Positions 27,577-37,547 of a stretch of DNA of 64,000 nucleotides are shown here, piece after piece (positions within the stretch are counted from its first letter, which is position 1; every line of letters starts with the position of its first letter). This stretch comes from Serratia liquefaciens (lineage in GTDB: Bacteria > Pseudomonadota > Gammaproteobacteria > Enterobacterales > Enterobacteriaceae): the NCBI RefSeq assembly GCF_027594825.1, contig NZ_CP088930.1, positions 496,001 to 560,000 on the forward strand, read 5' to 3'. The notes under the pieces were generated by a model. It was not told the origin of the DNA and made no database searches. It saw only the letters and a program-made list of their open reading frames with translations. Both the position numbers and the translations under genes were made by a program.

Positions 27577-29634
27577 ATGAAAAACGTCAAGTCCGGGATC
27601 ATCTGGCTGGTGGTGGCGTTGGTCGGTGCATTCGCCTTCGCCATGCTGGCGCTAAGCCGCGGTGAACACGTCAATGCGGTCTGGCTGGTGGTGGCAGCAG
27701 TCGCCTGTTACAGCACCGCTTATCGCTTCTACAGCCTGTTTATCGCCAAAAAAGTCTTTGAACTCGACGACCGCCGCATGACCCCGGCGGAACGTCGCAA
27801 CGATGGGTTGGACTACGTTCCCACCAACAAATGGGTGCTGTTTGGCCACCACTTTGCCGCCATCGCCGGGGCCGGACCGCTGGTTGGCCCGATTCTGGCG
27901 GCACAGATGGGCTTTCTGCCCGGTACTATCTGGATCCTGGTCGGGGTGATGCTGGCCGGTGCCGTACAGGACTTCCTGATCCTGTTCATTTCTACCCGCC
28001 GCGACGGTCGTTCGCTGGGGGAAATGGCCAAACAGGAACTGGGGGCCTTCGCCGGAGTGATCACCATGCTGGGCGCGCTTGGCGTGATGATCATCATTCT
28101 GTCAGCGCTGGCGCTGGTGGTGGTCAAAGCCCTGGCCGACAGCCCCTGGGGCCTGTTTACTATCGCCGCCACCATCCCGATAGCGCTGTTTATGGGTATC
28201 TACATGCGCTTTATCCGGCCGGGTAAAATCGCTGAAATCTCGGTGGTCGGTTTTGCGCTGATGCTGCTGGCGATCATCTACGGCGGTAACGTGGCGCAAG
28301 ACCCCTACTGGGGCCCCTTCTTCACGCTGCACGGCACCACGCTGACCTGGGTGTTGGTGATTTACGGCTTCGTCGCCTCAGTGTTGCCGGTATGGTTGCT
28401 GTTGGCGCCGCGTGACTATCTGTCCACCTTTATGAAGATTGGCGTCATTATCGGTTTGGCTGTAGGTATCGTCTTCGCGATGCCGGAAATGAAAATGCCG
28501 GCGGTATCGCGCTTTATCGACGGCAGTGGCCCGGTGTTCGCCGGCTCGTTGTTCCCGTTCCTGTTCATCACCATCGCCTGTGGTTCGATTTCAGGTTTCC
28601 ATGCGCTGGTCTCCAGCGGTACCACGCCGAAACTGGTGGAGCGCGAGAGCCATATTCGCTTTATCGGTTACGGTGCCATGCTGATGGAGTCCTTCGTGGC
28701 TATCATGGCGTTGATCTGCGCGTCGGTGATCGACCCAGGCGTTTACTTCGCCATGAACTCGCCGGCGGCGCTAATCGGCACCACGGTGGAAAATGCCTCT
28801 CAGGTGATTAACAGCTGGGGCTTTATGATCACCCCGGAAACCCTGACGATGATTGCCAAAGACGTCGGGGAGCATTCCATCCTGTCGCGCGCCGGCGGTG
28901 CCCCGACCTTTGCCGTGGGCATGGCACACATCATTACCGAGGTGTTTAACAGCCGCGCAATGATGGCCTTCTGGTACCACTTCGCCATTCTTTTCGAGGC
29001 ACTGTTTATTCTGACCGCCGTCGATGCCGGGACCCGCGCCTGTCGCTTTATGGTGCAGGATCTGGTCGGTGTGGCGATCCCAAGGTTAGCTAACAACCGT
29101 TCGTGGTTCGGTAATCTGGCGGGAACCACCGTGGCCGTCGCCGGCTGGGGCTTCTTTGTCTATCAGGGGGTGGTCGATCCGCTCGGCGGCATCAATACGC
29201 TGTGGCCGCTGTTCGGTATCGGCAACCAGATGCTGGCCTCAATGGCATTGATCCTCGGCACCGTGGTGCTGTTCAAAATGAAAAAACAGCGCTATGCCTG
29301 GGTGACCATCTTGCCGACCGTCTGGTTGTTTATTACCTCGATGACCGCCGGCTGGCAGAAAATATTCCACGAGAAACCGAGCATCGGCTTCCTGGCGCAG
29401 GCGAAGAAATTCTCTGCCGGTATAGAACAAGGGACGCTGATCGCGCCGGCCAAGACGCTGAAAGATATGGAGACCATCGTTTTCAGTAACCAGATTAACG
29501 CCGCACTGTGCGCATTCTTTATGCTGGTAGCGGTAACCATGCTGGTCTCCGCCTTCTTTGTGATCCGTCGTGCGCTGAATGCCAGCCAGCCTACGGCGCA
29601 GGAGTCGCCGATCGTCCTGCGTGAAAATGCCTAA
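27577..29634 (+). CDS. Carbon-starvation CstA-family transporter
   Basis: A 685-residue polytopic inner-membrane protein with about 16-18 transmembrane segments. Conserved blocks are LFGHHFAAIAGAGPLVGP, AGAVQDFLILF, CGSISGFHALVSSGTTPK, AFWYHFAILFEALFIL and QGVVDPLGGINTLWPLFG, shared by the pyruvate/peptide transporters CstA and BtsT. It is shorter than both E. coli paralogues (about 700-716) and mixes features of each, so I give no symbol. The ATG at 27577 has AAGGAG nine bases upstream. Likely substrate is pyruvate or peptides, by family only. Confidence 0.92.
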   Translation: MKNVKSGIIWLVVALVGAFAFAMLALSRGEHVNAVWLVVAAVACYSTAYRFYSLFIAKKVFELDDRRMTPAERRNDGLDYVPTNKWVLFGHHFAAIAGAGPLVGPILAAQMGFLPGTIWILVGVMLAGAVQDFLILFISTRRDGRSLGEMAKQELGAFAGVITMLGALGVMIIILSALALVVVKALADSPWGLFTIAATIPIALFMGIYMRFIRPGKIAEISVVGFALMLLAIIYGGNVAQDPYWGPFFTLHGTTLTWVLVIYGFVASVLPVWLLLAPRDYLSTFMKIGVIIGLAVGIVFAMPEMKMPAVSRFIDGSGPVFAGSLFPFLFITIACGSISGFHALVSSGTTPKLVERESHIRFIGYGAMLMESFVAIMALICASVIDPGVYFAMNSPAALIGTTVENASQVINSWGFMITPETLTMIAKDVGEHSILSRAGGAPTFAVGMAHIITEVFNSRAMMAFWYHFAILFEALFILTAVDAGTRACRFMVQDLVGVAIPRLANNRSWFGNLAGTTVAVAGWGFFVYQGVVDPLGGINTLWPLFGIGNQMLASMALILGTVVLFKMKKQRYAWVTILPTVWLFITSMTAGWQKIFHEKPSIGFLAQAKKFSAGIEQGTLIAPAKTLKDMETIVFSNQINAALCAFFMLVAVTMLVSAFFVIRRALNASQPTAQESPIVLRENA

Positions 29635-29652
29635 ATTCAAGATGTTATGATC

Positions 29653-29673
29653 AGGGCGCTGCGGCGCCCTTTT
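29653..29673. terminator. Terminator after the CstA-family gene
   Basis: AGGGCGC (29653-29659) / GCGCCCT (29664-29670), four-base loop, then TTTT. It sits between convergent genes; the T run favours the plus strand. Confidence 0.8.
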
Positions 29674-29690
29674 CATTGTTTATGCGCAGG

Positions 29691-30356
29691 TCAGTTCAGC
29701 AGATTAGTACCGAACGCCCCTTGCCAATCTTGTTCGAATTTCTCTACCGCGGCCTGAACCGCCGGTGCCGCCAGGAACTGCTCAGCCACGTCGACCGGCA
29801 GAGTGATGGCCTGACAACCCGCCAGCAAGCATTCCAGCGCCTGACGCGGCGTTTTGAAACTGGCCGCCAGCACCCGGGCCCCTGGCGCGTGCAGCGTCAG
29901 CAATTGCTGCAGCTCGTGAACCATCTCAATGCCGTCACCGCCCTGCGCGTCCAGGCGGTTCACGTAAGGGGCCACATACTCAGCCCCCGCCAGCGCAGCC
30001 AGCAGTCCCTGACCCGCACCATAAACCGCCGTCCCCAGCGTGGGGATAGACATCGATTTCAGTTTTTTAATCGCTGCCAGGCCTTCTGCGGTCGCCGGTA
30101 CCTTAACCACCAGCCCAGGCACTCGCTGATGAAGCAACACCGCTTCCGCCACCATGCGCTCGGCGTCGTTGGCCATCACCTGAGCAAAGAGTTTGCCCGT
30201 GCCCCCCAGCGCGTCGCGCAGCGCCGGTAACACTTCCCAAATCGGTTTCCCCTCTTTGGCAACAATGCTCGGATTAGTGGTTACACCGTGCAGTGGCAGG
30301 ATGCGCGCCAGGCGTTTTACTGCGTTCACATCGGCGGTATCGAGATAAAGCTCCAT
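29691..30356 (-). CDS. fsa: Fructose-6-phosphate aldolase
   Basis: FSA cleaves fructose 6-phosphate to dihydroxyacetone and glyceraldehyde 3-phosphate through a Schiff base. It belongs to the small transaldolase family. The 221-residue protein begins [10 protein letters not shown] and carries the Schiff-base lysine Lys85 in VVKVPAT and the GVTTNPSI phosphate-side motif. In E. coli fsaA sits beside pflE-pflF; here it diverges from the same pair across a 147-base region with a perfect FNR box. Whether it is closer to FsaA or FsaB cannot be decided by eye. Confidence 0.94.
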   Translation of the reverse strand: MELYLDTADVNAVKRLARILPLHGVTTNPSIVAKEGKPIWEVLPALRDALGGTGKLFAQVMANDAERMVAEAVLLHQRVPGLVVKVPATAEGLAAIKKLKSMSIPTLGTAVYGAGQGLLAALAGAEYVAPYVNRLDAQGGDGIEMVHELQQLLTLHAPGARVLAASFKTPRQALECLLAGCQAITLPVDVAEQFLAAPAVQAAVEKFEQDWQGAFGTNLLN

Positions 30357-30392
30357 TACGGACTCCTGAATCTTTTGTGGGCGAATTCAAAC

Positions 30393-30476
30393 TCTCATCA
30401 TAGTAGGAACATGCAACGCATTTATATTTGATCGAAATCAAATCAACTTTCATTCGAAACAACTTTAATGACAAAA
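30393..30476. promoter_or_regulatory. Symmetric divergent FNR-dependent promoters (fsa / pflE)
   Basis: The perfect FNR box TTGATCGAAATCAA (30428-30441, centre 30434.5) stands between fsa and pflE. On the plus strand TTTAAT (30464-30469) fits a -10 with start near 30476; on the minus strand TACTAT (30405-30400) fits a -10 with start near 30393. In both directions the FNR site is centred at -41.5, the class II activation position. Start sites are predicted, not mapped. Confidence 0.7.
30428..30441. promoter_or_regulatory. FNR binding site
   Basis: TTGATCGAAATCAA matches the FNR consensus TTGAT-N4-ATCAA at all ten specified bases. Its neighbours include an oxygen-sensitive glycyl radical enzyme and its activase, which fits anaerobic induction. 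Confidence 0.88.
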
Positions 30477-30503
30477 GAAAAGCAACCGAATGACAGGTGA
30501 CTC

Positions 30504-31403
30504 GTGATCTTCAATCTGCAGCGCTATTCCACCCACGACGGGCCGGGCATCCGCAGCGTAGTGTTCCTGAAGGGCTGCTCGCTGGGCTGTCTCTGGTGCC
30601 AGAACCCGGAAAGCCGCTCGCGAAAAGCGGACTTGCTGTTCGATCCGCGTTTATGCCTCAGCGGTTGTACGCTGTGCGCCGAAGGCCATCCACAAGCGAT
30701 TCAACGGACAGGCGACAACCTGATAATCCAGCGCGAGTTACTCAGCCACCAAGAGTATGCCGCATTAGCCGCCCGTTGCCCAACCGGCGCACTCAGCCTG
30801 TGCGGCAGCGCGGTAAATATCGACGCGATCATGACCGAGGTGCTGCGCGACCGGCCTTTTTATCTGCGCACCGGGGGCGGCCTGACACTCTCCGGCGGTG
30901 AACCTTTCATGCAGCCTGCCGTGGCGGCGGAACTGCTGAAGCGCGGCCGTGAGGCTGGCATTCATACCGCGGTGGAATCTTGCCTGCATACGCCCTGGTC
31001 GCACATAGCGCCTTCGCTGCCCTGGCTCGATCTGATGCTGGCGGATCTGAAACACGTTGATGAAAAGCGTTTCAAGCAGTGGACCGGCGGGTCCGCCAAA
31101 CGGGTGATGGAAAACTTCCGCCGCCTGGCCACCCACGGCACCCGAACGACCGTTCGTGTTCCGCTGATCCCCGACTTTAACGCCGATCGCAGCTCAATCC
31201 GCGCGATTGTCGATTTCGCCGCCGATGAGGCCGGCGTTACAGAGATTCATTTCTTGCCGTACCACACGTTAGGTATCAACAAATATAACCTGCTCGGCGA
31301 GCCTTATCACGCGGCCCGCACCCCACTAGATGCCCCCGACCTGTTGGCCTATGCCGAACAGTACGCCGAGGCCAAGGGGCTGACTGCCATTTTGCGAGGA
31401 TAA
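30504..31403 (+). CDS. pflE: Glycyl radical enzyme activase (PflE/YbiY-like)
   Basis: A radical SAM enzyme that installs the glycyl radical on its partner PflF. The 299-residue protein has the cluster motif CSLGCLWC (Cys25, Cys29, Cys32), an inserted ferredoxin-like cysteine region (CLSGCTLC at 51-58 and a later RCPTGA), and the SAM-contacting [10 protein letters not shown]. The start is GTG with AGGTGA upstream. The next gene starts after five bases. The symbol follows the E. coli ybiY/pflE-ybiW/pflF-fsaA neighbourhood. The reaction of the partner enzyme is not established. Confidence 0.88.
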   Translation: MIFNLQRYSTHDGPGIRSVVFLKGCSLGCLWCQNPESRSRKADLLFDPRLCLSGCTLCAEGHPQAIQRTGDNLIIQRELLSHQEYAALAARCPTGALSLCGSAVNIDAIMTEVLRDRPFYLRTGGGLTLSGGEPFMQPAVAAELLKRGREAGIHTAVESCLHTPWSHIAPSLPWLDLMLADLKHVDEKRFKQWTGGSAKRVMENFRRLATHGTRTTVRVPLIPDFNADRSSIRAIVDFAADEAGVTEIHFLPYHTLGINKYNLLGEPYHAARTPLDAPDLLAYAEQYAEAKGLTAILRG

Positions 31404-31408
31404 CACCT

Positions 31409-33841
31409 ATGACTACGCTGGATCTGACCACCCTGTCCGAACGCACCCAGGCGCACAAAAACGCGCTGATCCACATCGTTAAACCGCCGGTTTGCACCGA
31501 ACGCGCCCAGCACTACACCGAAGCCTATCAGCAGCATCAGGACAAACCCTTGCCGGTTCGTCGGGCACTGGCACTGGCTAACCATTTGGCTAAGCGTACT
31601 TTGCGAATTGACAACGACGAGTTGATTATCGGCAACCAGGCCAGCGAATTACGCGCTGCGCCGATTTTCCCCGAATATACCGTCAGTTGGATCGAAGACG
31701 AGATTGATCAACTGGCCGACCGGCCAGGCGCCGGTTTCTCCGTCAGCGAAGAAAACAAGGCCATTTTGCATCGGCTATGCCCCTGGTGGCGCGGCCAGAC
31801 GGTGCAGGATCGTTGCTACGGTATGTTTACCGACGAACAACAGACCCTGCTGGCTACCGGTATTATCAAAGCCGAAGGCAATATGACCTCTGGAGATGCC
31901 CACCTTGCGGTGAATTTCCCGTTACTTTTGGAACAAGGCCTCGACGGGCTGCGCGAGAAGGTCGATGAACGTCGCAGCCGTATCCGGCTTACCGACTGGG
32001 AAGAGTTGCATCAGGAGCAATTCCTGAAGGCCATCGATCTGACTCTGGAAGCGCTGAGCGCGCATATCTTGCGCTTTGCGTTGTTGGCGCGCGACATGGC
32101 GCAGACGGAAAGCCGTTTGTGGCGGCGTGAAGAGCTGCTGGCCATCGCGGAAAACTGTGAGCTGATTGCCCATCGGCCGCCGCAGACCTTTTGGCAGGCG
32201 CTACAGCTGTGCTACTTCATTCAGCTGACGCTGCAGATTGAATCCAACGGCCATTCGGTTTCCTTCGGCCGTCTCGATCAATATCTTTACCCCTGGTACC
32301 GCCGAGATGTGGAGCTGGAACAAAGGCTGCCGCGTGAGCGTGCTATTGAAATGCTGCACAGTTGCTGGCTGAAGCTGTTGGAAATCAACAAGATCCGTTC
32401 CGGTTCGCACTCTAAAGCCTCGGCAGGCAGTCCGCTGTATCAGAACGTCACTATTGGCGGACAGCAACTGATCAACGGCAAACCCTGCGACGCGGTTAAC
32501 CCCTTGTCCTATGCCATTCTGGAGTCCTGCGGGCGCTTACGCTCCACCCAGCCCAATCTCAGCGTGCGTTACCACGCCGGGATGAGCAGCGACTTCCTCG
32601 ACGCCTGCGTACAGGTGATCCGCTGTGGGTTCGGCATGCCAGCCTTCAACAACGATGAAATCGTTATCCCCGAGTTTATCAGACTGGGCGTGGAGCCGCA
32701 GGATGCCTATGACTACGCGGCGATCGGCTGTATCGAAACTGCCGTGGGCGGAAAATGGGGTTACCGCTGCACCGGCATGAGCTTTATCAACTTCGCTCGC
32801 GTCATGCTGGCGGCACTGGAACAAGGGCGTGACGCTACCTCCGGCAAAGTTTTCCTGCCACAAACAGAGGCGCTCTCGAAGGGAAACTTCGCCGGCTTTG
32901 AGCAGGTGCTGGGTGCCTGGGACAACCAGATCCGCTATTACACTCGCAAATCGATTGAAATTGAGTGCGTGGTCGATACCGTACTGGAGGAAAATGCCCC
33001 GGATATCCTCTGCTCGGCGCTGGTCGACGATTGTATTGAGCGCGGCAAAAGCATCAAGCAAGGTGGTGCAAAATACGATTGGGTATCAGGCCTGCAGGTC
33101 GGCATTGCCAACCTGGGTAACAGCCTGGCGGCGGTACGCAAGCTGGTCTTCGAGCAAGGGATCATTGGCCAACAGCAATTGGCGGCAGCGCTGGAAAATG
33201 ACTTCGATGGATTAAGCGGCGAACAGTTACGCCAGCGTCTGCTCAACGCTGCCCCCAAATACGGTAACGACGTAGATGAGGTCGATCAACTGCTGGTACG
33301 CGCCTATCAGACCTATATTGACGAACTGAAGCAGTACCACAACACCCGCTTTGGTCGCGGTCCGATCGGCGGCACCTACTACGCCGGGACGTCGTCAATT
33401 TCGGCTAATGTGCCCTTTGGCGCGGCTACCCTGGCCACGCCAGACGGCCGTAAGGCGCATACGCCGTTGGCGGAAGGTGCCAGCCCGGCCTCCGGTACCG
33501 ACCATCTGGGACCGACCGCCGTGTTCAATTCGCTTTCCAAGCTGCCCACCGCATCGATTCTCGGCGGCGTGTTGCTTAATCAGAAGCTGAATCCGGCGAC
33601 GCTGGAGGATCCGCGTGACCGTGAAAAACTGATGCTGATGTTGCGCACCTTCTTTGAGACCTATCAAGGCTGGCATGTGCAATACAACATCGTGTCGCGG
33701 GAAACGCTGCTGAAAGCGAAGCAACATCCTGACCAATATCGTGATTTAGTGGTCCGCGTTGCTGGATATTCCGCTTTCTTTACCGCATTATCCCCTGACG
33801 CGCAGGATGATATTATTGCGCGAACAGAACATACTATTTAA
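31409..33841 (+). CDS. pflF: Glycyl radical enzyme (PflF/YbiW-like)
   Basis: An 810-residue glycyl radical enzyme, the same length as E. coli YbiW/PflF. The radical site is Gly786 in RVAGYSAFF near the C-terminus, and the active-site cysteine lies in YAAIGCIETAVGG. Classical pyruvate formate-lyase has an adjacent Cys-Cys pair; here a single Cys is followed by Ile-Glu, as in diol/glycerol dehydratase or lyase-type members. So the substrate is probably not pyruvate. Coupled to its activase and divergent from fsa, it suggests an anaerobic sugar or polyol route (inference). Confidence 0.9.
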   Translation: MTTLDLTTLSERTQAHKNALIHIVKPPVCTERAQHYTEAYQQHQDKPLPVRRALALANHLAKRTLRIDNDELIIGNQASELRAAPIFPEYTVSWIEDEIDQLADRPGAGFSVSEENKAILHRLCPWWRGQTVQDRCYGMFTDEQQTLLATGIIKAEGNMTSGDAHLAVNFPLLLEQGLDGLREKVDERRSRIRLTDWEELHQEQFLKAIDLTLEALSAHILRFALLARDMAQTESRLWRREELLAIAENCELIAHRPPQTFWQALQLCYFIQLTLQIESNGHSVSFGRLDQYLYPWYRRDVELEQRLPRERAIEMLHSCWLKLLEINKIRSGSHSKASAGSPLYQNVTIGGQQLINGKPCDAVNPLSYAILESCGRLRSTQPNLSVRYHAGMSSDFLDACVQVIRCGFGMPAFNNDEIVIPEFIRLGVEPQDAYDYAAIGCIETAVGGKWGYRCTGMSFINFARVMLAALEQGRDATSGKVFLPQTEALSKGNFAGFEQVLGAWDNQIRYYTRKSIEIECVVDTVLEENAPDILCSALVDDCIERGKSIKQGGAKYDWVSGLQVGIANLGNSLAAVRKLVFEQGIIGQQQLAAALENDFDGLSGEQLRQRLLNAAPKYGNDVDEVDQLLVRAYQTYIDELKQYHNTRFGRGPIGGTYYAGTSSISANVPFGAATLATPDGRKAHTPLAEGASPASGTDHLGPTAVFNSLSKLPTASILGGVLLNQKLNPATLEDPRDREKLMLMLRTFFETYQGWHVQYNIVSRETLLKAKQHPDQYRDLVVRVAGYSAFFTALSPDAQDDIIARTEHTI

Positions 33842-33889
33842 ACAATAAATATTAGCGGCCGCACCTTGGTGGCCGCACATCAGGTTGAT

Positions 33890-34636
33890 ATGAATTCAAG
33901 ACAACAGACAATACTTCAATTGGTCAACGATCGCCGACGTATCAGCGTCAGCGATTTGGCTGCGGCCACCGGCGTTTCAGAGGTGACGATCCGCCAGGAT
34001 TTGAACCTGCTGGAGAAACGCAGCTACCTGAAACGGGTACACGGTTCCGCGCTGGCATTAGAAAGCGACGACGTCGATGCGCGCATGATGTCCAACTTCA
34101 CCCTTAAGCAAAAGCTGGCGCAGTATGCCGCCTCGCTGGTTAACGACGATGAGACCATTTTTATCGAAAGCGGCAGTGCCAACGCGCTGCTGGCGCGTTA
34201 TATCGCCGAGCGCAAACGCATTACGCTGATCACCGTCAGCCACTATATCGCCAATCTGCTGAAAGAGACGGATTGCGAAGTGATCGTGCTGGGCGGCATG
34301 TACCAGAAAAAGAGCGAGACCGTGGTCGGGCCGTTAACCCGCCAATGCATTCAGCAAGTGCATTTCAGTAAGGCGTTTATCGGCGTCGATGGCTATCATG
34401 CGGATACCGGCTTCACCGGTCGCGATATGATGCGTGCCGACGTGGTAAATGCCGTGCTGGCGAAGGGCGTAGAAAATATTGTCCTGACCGACTCGTCAAA
34501 GTTTGGTCAGATTCAACCCAATCCGCTGACCCAGCAAGGTAAAGTCCAGCGGGTAATTACCGATTCGCGGCTGTCGCTGGAGTATCAACACCTGTTGAAG
34601 CGCCAGGGAATACAGTTGGATATGGTCAACGACTAG
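33890..34636 (+). CDS. yciT: DeoR-family transcriptional regulator YciT
   Basis: A 248-residue DeoR-type repressor. The start [14 protein letters not shown] matches E. coli YciT; an in-frame start eight codons earlier is rejected. The N-terminal winged helix ([26 protein letters not shown]) is followed by a sugar-phosphate-sensing domain with [15 protein letters not shown] and [16 protein letters not shown]. In E. coli yciT borders osmB and is a global regulator tied to osmotic stress. Here it stands 48 bases after pflF, separated by a short hairpin (33855-33876), so co-transcription is possible. Confidence 0.93.
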   Translation: MNSRQQTILQLVNDRRRISVSDLAAATGVSEVTIRQDLNLLEKRSYLKRVHGSALALESDDVDARMMSNFTLKQKLAQYAASLVNDDETIFIESGSANALLARYIAERKRITLITVSHYIANLLKETDCEVIVLGGMYQKKSETVVGPLTRQCIQQVHFSKAFIGVDGYHADTGFTGRDMMRADVVNAVLAKGVENIVLTDSSKFGQIQPNPLTQQGKVQRVITDSRLSLEYQHLLKRQGIQLDMVND

Positions 34637-34685
34637 GCGCCAGACGGAGCAACGGAGAGCCGCCGACAGGCGGACCTCCTGACGC

Positions 34686-35381
34686 TCACTGGCCGTAGTA
34701 GGCGTTTTTACCGTGCTTGCGCAGGTAATGTTTGTCCAGCAGGGTTTGCTGCATATTCGCCAGGCCCGGCGACAGCTGGCGCGAGAAAATCCCCATATAG
34801 GCAATTTCTTCCAACACCACCGCATTGTGTACCGCGGTTTCTGCGTTTTCACCCCAGGTAAAGGGGCCATGAGAATGCACCAATACGCCCGGCACCGCAG
34901 CCGGATCCAACCGGCGCTGGCCAAAGGTTTCGACAATCACTCTGCCGGTCTCCCATTCATAGCGGCCATTAATTTCCTCATCCTGCATCCGTCGGGTACA
35001 GGGAATGTCGCCGTAGAAATAGTCGGCGTGGGTAGTGCCCCAGGCAGGAATATCCAACCCGGCCTGCGCCCAAATGGTGGCATGCCGCGAATGGGTGTGT
35101 ACTATACCGCCGGCATTGCCAAATTCCAGGTACAGCACGCGGTGGGTATCGCTGTCTGAAGAAGGCTTTTTGGCGCCCTCCACCACCTTGCCGCTTTCCA
35201 ATTCCAGCACCACCATATCGTCACGGGTCATCGCTGCGTATTCCACCCCCGAGGGTTTGATCACCATCAATCCCTCGCGACGATCGACGGCGCTGACATT
35301 CCCCCAGGTGAAGGTCACCAGATGATGGCGTGGCAGCGCCAGATTAGCCTCCAATACCTGCTGCTTGAGATCGTTAAGCAT
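34686..35381 (-). CDS. araD: L-ribulose-5-phosphate 4-epimerase
   Basis: A 231-residue class II aldolase-family epimerase that interconverts L-ribulose 5-phosphate and D-xylulose 5-phosphate. Metal-binding histidines are visible in [14 protein letters not shown] and later in [11 protein letters not shown]. The family start is [14 protein letters not shown] with GGGAAAG upstream; a longer frame to 35486 is unlikely to be translated. It stands alone between yciT and osmB, without araA, araB or a transporter. AraD, UlaF and SgbE are close paralogues, so the physiological pathway is open. Confidence 0.88.
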   Translation of the reverse strand: MLNDLKQQVLEANLALPRHHLVTFTWGNVSAVDRREGLMVIKPSGVEYAAMTRDDMVVLELESGKVVEGAKKPSSDSDTHRVLYLEFGNAGGIVHTHSRHATIWAQAGLDIPAWGTTHADYFYGDIPCTRRMQDEEINGRYEWETGRVIVETFGQRRLDPAAVPGVLVHSHGPFTWGENAETAVHNAVVLEEIAYMGIFSRQLSPGLANMQQTLLDKHYLRKHGKNAYYGQ

Positions 35382-35683
35382 GTTTCTTTCCCGGTTACCC
35401 TGTTGGGAATATTGTCGGCAGGCGTGCTCGGGGGCGGTATGGCGTAAATCGCTAAAGACCGCGTAGTCTTCTGCTGGAAACGGCAATTTGCGCGCTGGGC
35501 ATTAAATAGCGCGCAATGGACTTTAAGACTATTTACCTGTTTATCGTTCAGCAGAAGCTTATAGTGAATATTGGCGGAGAGAGCGCTTTAGGCGTTTCAA
35601 TTATTCTGCCTTTAACAAAAAATGCCATTTTTTATAGCGATACTTACTGGGAGCCACTAGCAGGCCGAAATTCGGGTTCATGC

Positions 35684-35694
35684 CTATACTTAAT
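35684..35694 (+). promoter_or_regulatory. RpoS-type -10 element of osmB
   Basis: GCCTATACTTAA fits the extended RpoS -10 consensus (KCTAYACTTAA) about 40 bases before the osmB start. OsmB is a known osmotic- and stationary-phase-induced, RpoS-dependent gene. Confidence 0.75.
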
Positions 35695-35732
35695 GGGCAC
35701 TCCCAGATAGCCAATGCTAAGGAGAAGTCATT

Positions 35733-35951
35733 ATGATGATTATCAATAAACGTTTTGCTACCGCCGCTCTGGCGCTTACTCTGGCGTTTTCACTCAGCGC
35801 ATGTTCGAACATGTCCAAGCGTGACCGTAACACCGCCATTGGTGCCGGTGCGGGGGCCGTAGGCGGCGCGGTGCTGACCGATGGTAGCGCACTGGGTACG
35901 CTCGGTGGGGCCGCAGTGGGGGGCATCATTGGTCATCAGGTAGGTAAATAA
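35733..35951 (+). CDS. osmB: Osmotically inducible lipoprotein OsmB
   Basis: A 72-residue outer-membrane lipoprotein. The signal sequence ends in a lipobox LSAC with lipidated Cys24, followed by SNMSKRDRNTAIGAGAGAVGG and further glycine-rich repeats that match E. coli OsmB almost residue for residue. AAGGAG precedes the start. A sigma-S type -10 lies upstream. Thought to act in envelope protection during osmotic stress. Confidence 0.97.
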   Translation: MMIINKRFATAALALTLAFSLSACSNMSKRDRNTAIGAGAGAVGGAVLTDGSALGTLGGAAVGGIIGHQVGK

Positions 35952-36107
35952 CCTGATCGGCCAGCTTTCAGATACCTCTGCCGACAGGCTGGCAAAAGCG
36001 ATATCGCTTTGACGTATTAAGCATAATAAAGATTATTTCAGGTCTGTTTTACCTTTCATCGATGGCGGGTTGCCATCAACGGGTTAACGCCCGGCAGCAG
36101 TATCCCA

Positions 36108-36138
36108 GCCATGCCGCAGTATTGCACCGCGGCATGGC
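36108..36138. other. Long hairpin between osmB and yciH
   Basis: GCCATGCCGC (36108-36117) pairs perfectly with GCGGCATGGC (36129-36138), with an 11-base loop, between convergent genes. A smaller hairpin, GATGGC / GCCATC, lies at 36061-36077. Neither has a T tract, so they may protect 3' ends rather than terminate. Confidence 0.5.
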
Positions 36139-36153
36139 CATTCGCTCAGGCGA

Positions 36154-36480
36154 TTAGCCGCCTGCCAGCTTGACCTTCATCCCTTTGCCTTCCAACAGCT
36201 GCTTAAGCAAATCCCGCTTATCGCCTTGGATCTCGATCACACCCTCTTTGACCGAGCCGCCGCAGCCGCATTTTTTCTTGAGCTCTGCCGCCAGCTTGTC
36301 CAATGCGGCATCATCCAGATCAATGCCGGTGATCAGGCAAACACCCTTTCCTTTGCGCCCGCTGGTCTGGCGCTGAATACGCACGATACCGTCACCCTTT
36401 TCACGTGGCGGTTGGACCTCTTCCTGCTTGATACGCCCACTATCGGTGGAATATACCAGCCGGCTGTTATCGTTGCTCAT
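36154..36480 (-). CDS. yciH: SUI1/eIF1-like translation factor YciH
   Basis: A 108-residue bacterial homologue of eukaryotic initiation factor 1, reported to affect start-site fidelity and stress translation. The start MSNDNSRLVYSTDSGRI matches E. coli YciH; a longer frame to 36516 runs into pyrF. The core RKGKGVCLITGIDLDD and KKKCGCGGSVK is intact. It lies 10 bases after pyrF on the same strand, as in E. coli. Confidence 0.96.
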   Translation of the reverse strand: MSNDNSRLVYSTDSGRIKQEEVQPPREKGDGIVRIQRQTSGRKGKGVCLITGIDLDDAALDKLAAELKKKCGCGGSVKEGVIEIQGDKRDLLKQLLEGKGMKVKLAGG

Positions 36481-36490
36481 TGTCGTCTCC

Positions 36491-37219
36491 TTAAGCCAGA
36501 GAAGCGCGGATCGCACTTAGCGTAGCAGCAGGATCGGCGGATTGGGTGATCGGGCGCCCAATCACCATATAGTCAACGCCTGCCGCTTGCGCCTGTACTG
36601 GCGTCATAATACGGCGCTGATCGCCGGCGGCGCTGCCTTCAGGGCGGATTCCCGGCGTCACCAGTTGGAATTGTTGGCCACAGGCCGCTTTGAGACGCTC
36701 AGCTTCGTGCGCTGAACAGACAACGCCGTCCAGCCCACAATCGCGGGTCAGACGCGCCAGCCGCTCCGCCTGCTCGGCCGGAGAAAGGTCGATACCGATA
36801 CCACGCAGATCTTCTGCTTCCATGCTGGTCAGCACGGTGACGGCGATCAGCAGCGGGGCCTGGGCGCCATAAGGCAGCAATGCCTCTTTCGCTGCGGTCA
36901 TCATGCGCGCACCACCGCTGGCATGCACGTTAACCATCCATACGCCCAGCTCGGCCGCCGCGGCAACGGCACGGGCGGTAGTATTTGGAATATCATGGAA
37001 TTTCAAATCCAGGAACACGTCGAAACCGCGTGCGTGCAAATCGTGCACCAGCTGAGGTCCGAACAGGGTGAACATTTCCTTGCCCACTTTTAACCGGCAA
37101 TCCTGCGGATCAACACGATCGGCAAATGCCAGCGCCGCGTCAATATCTGCATAATCGAGCGCAACGATGATCGGAGATGATTTTAAGTCATTGTTATTGA
37201 TGTTATTTTCAGACTTCAT
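36491..37219 (-). CDS. pyrF: Orotidine 5'-phosphate decarboxylase
   Basis: PyrF makes UMP from OMP, the last step of de novo pyrimidine synthesis. A TIM-barrel of 242 residues with the catalytic [10 protein letters not shown] motif (Lys-Asp tetrad) and the phosphate-binding TPGIRPEG and [11 protein letters not shown] loops. The start [11 protein letters not shown] has AGAAGG and AGAAGAA upstream; two earlier in-frame ATGs lack a ribosome site. The N-terminal asparagine-rich stretch is variable in the family. Followed by yciH. Confidence 0.96.
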   Translation of the reverse strand: MKSENNINNNDLKSSPIIVALDYADIDAALAFADRVDPQDCRLKVGKEMFTLFGPQLVHDLHARGFDVFLDLKFHDIPNTTARAVAAAAELGVWMVNVHASGGARMMTAAKEALLPYGAQAPLLIAVTVLTSMEAEDLRGIGIDLSPAEQAERLARLTRDCGLDGVVCSAHEAERLKAACGQQFQLVTPGIRPEGSAAGDQRRIMTPVQAQAAGVDYMVIGRPITQSADPAATLSAIRASLA

Positions 37220-37547
37220 TTCTTCTACCTTCTGTAAAATGGACATAAATAGGTAATAACCCGCCAAACTGACCGCCGCATTCTACATGCCAGCCGACAG
37301 AAATCCCAGCCGCAGCGCGCTCTGCGCTTAAGTAATGTTATCCCCTCGAACGTCATCAAGCGTCAATAACCCCTGACCGTCCTTAACCCAGCCTGCGTAA
37401 ACCGCCGTAAAGATGCGTAAATTATACATCAAATAATTTGAACAACATGCTCAGCATTATCAGATTTTAAATCCCAGCGGATGCTTTATTATTCAACACA
37501 TCGGAAGCAAACGCCTTCCAACCTAAACAAATAGACTGGAGTTCATC

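Noticed and set aside
35382..35486. N-terminal extension of araD by 35 residues
   Set aside because: The extension does not resemble the family and the inner ATG has a good GGGAAAG ribosome site.
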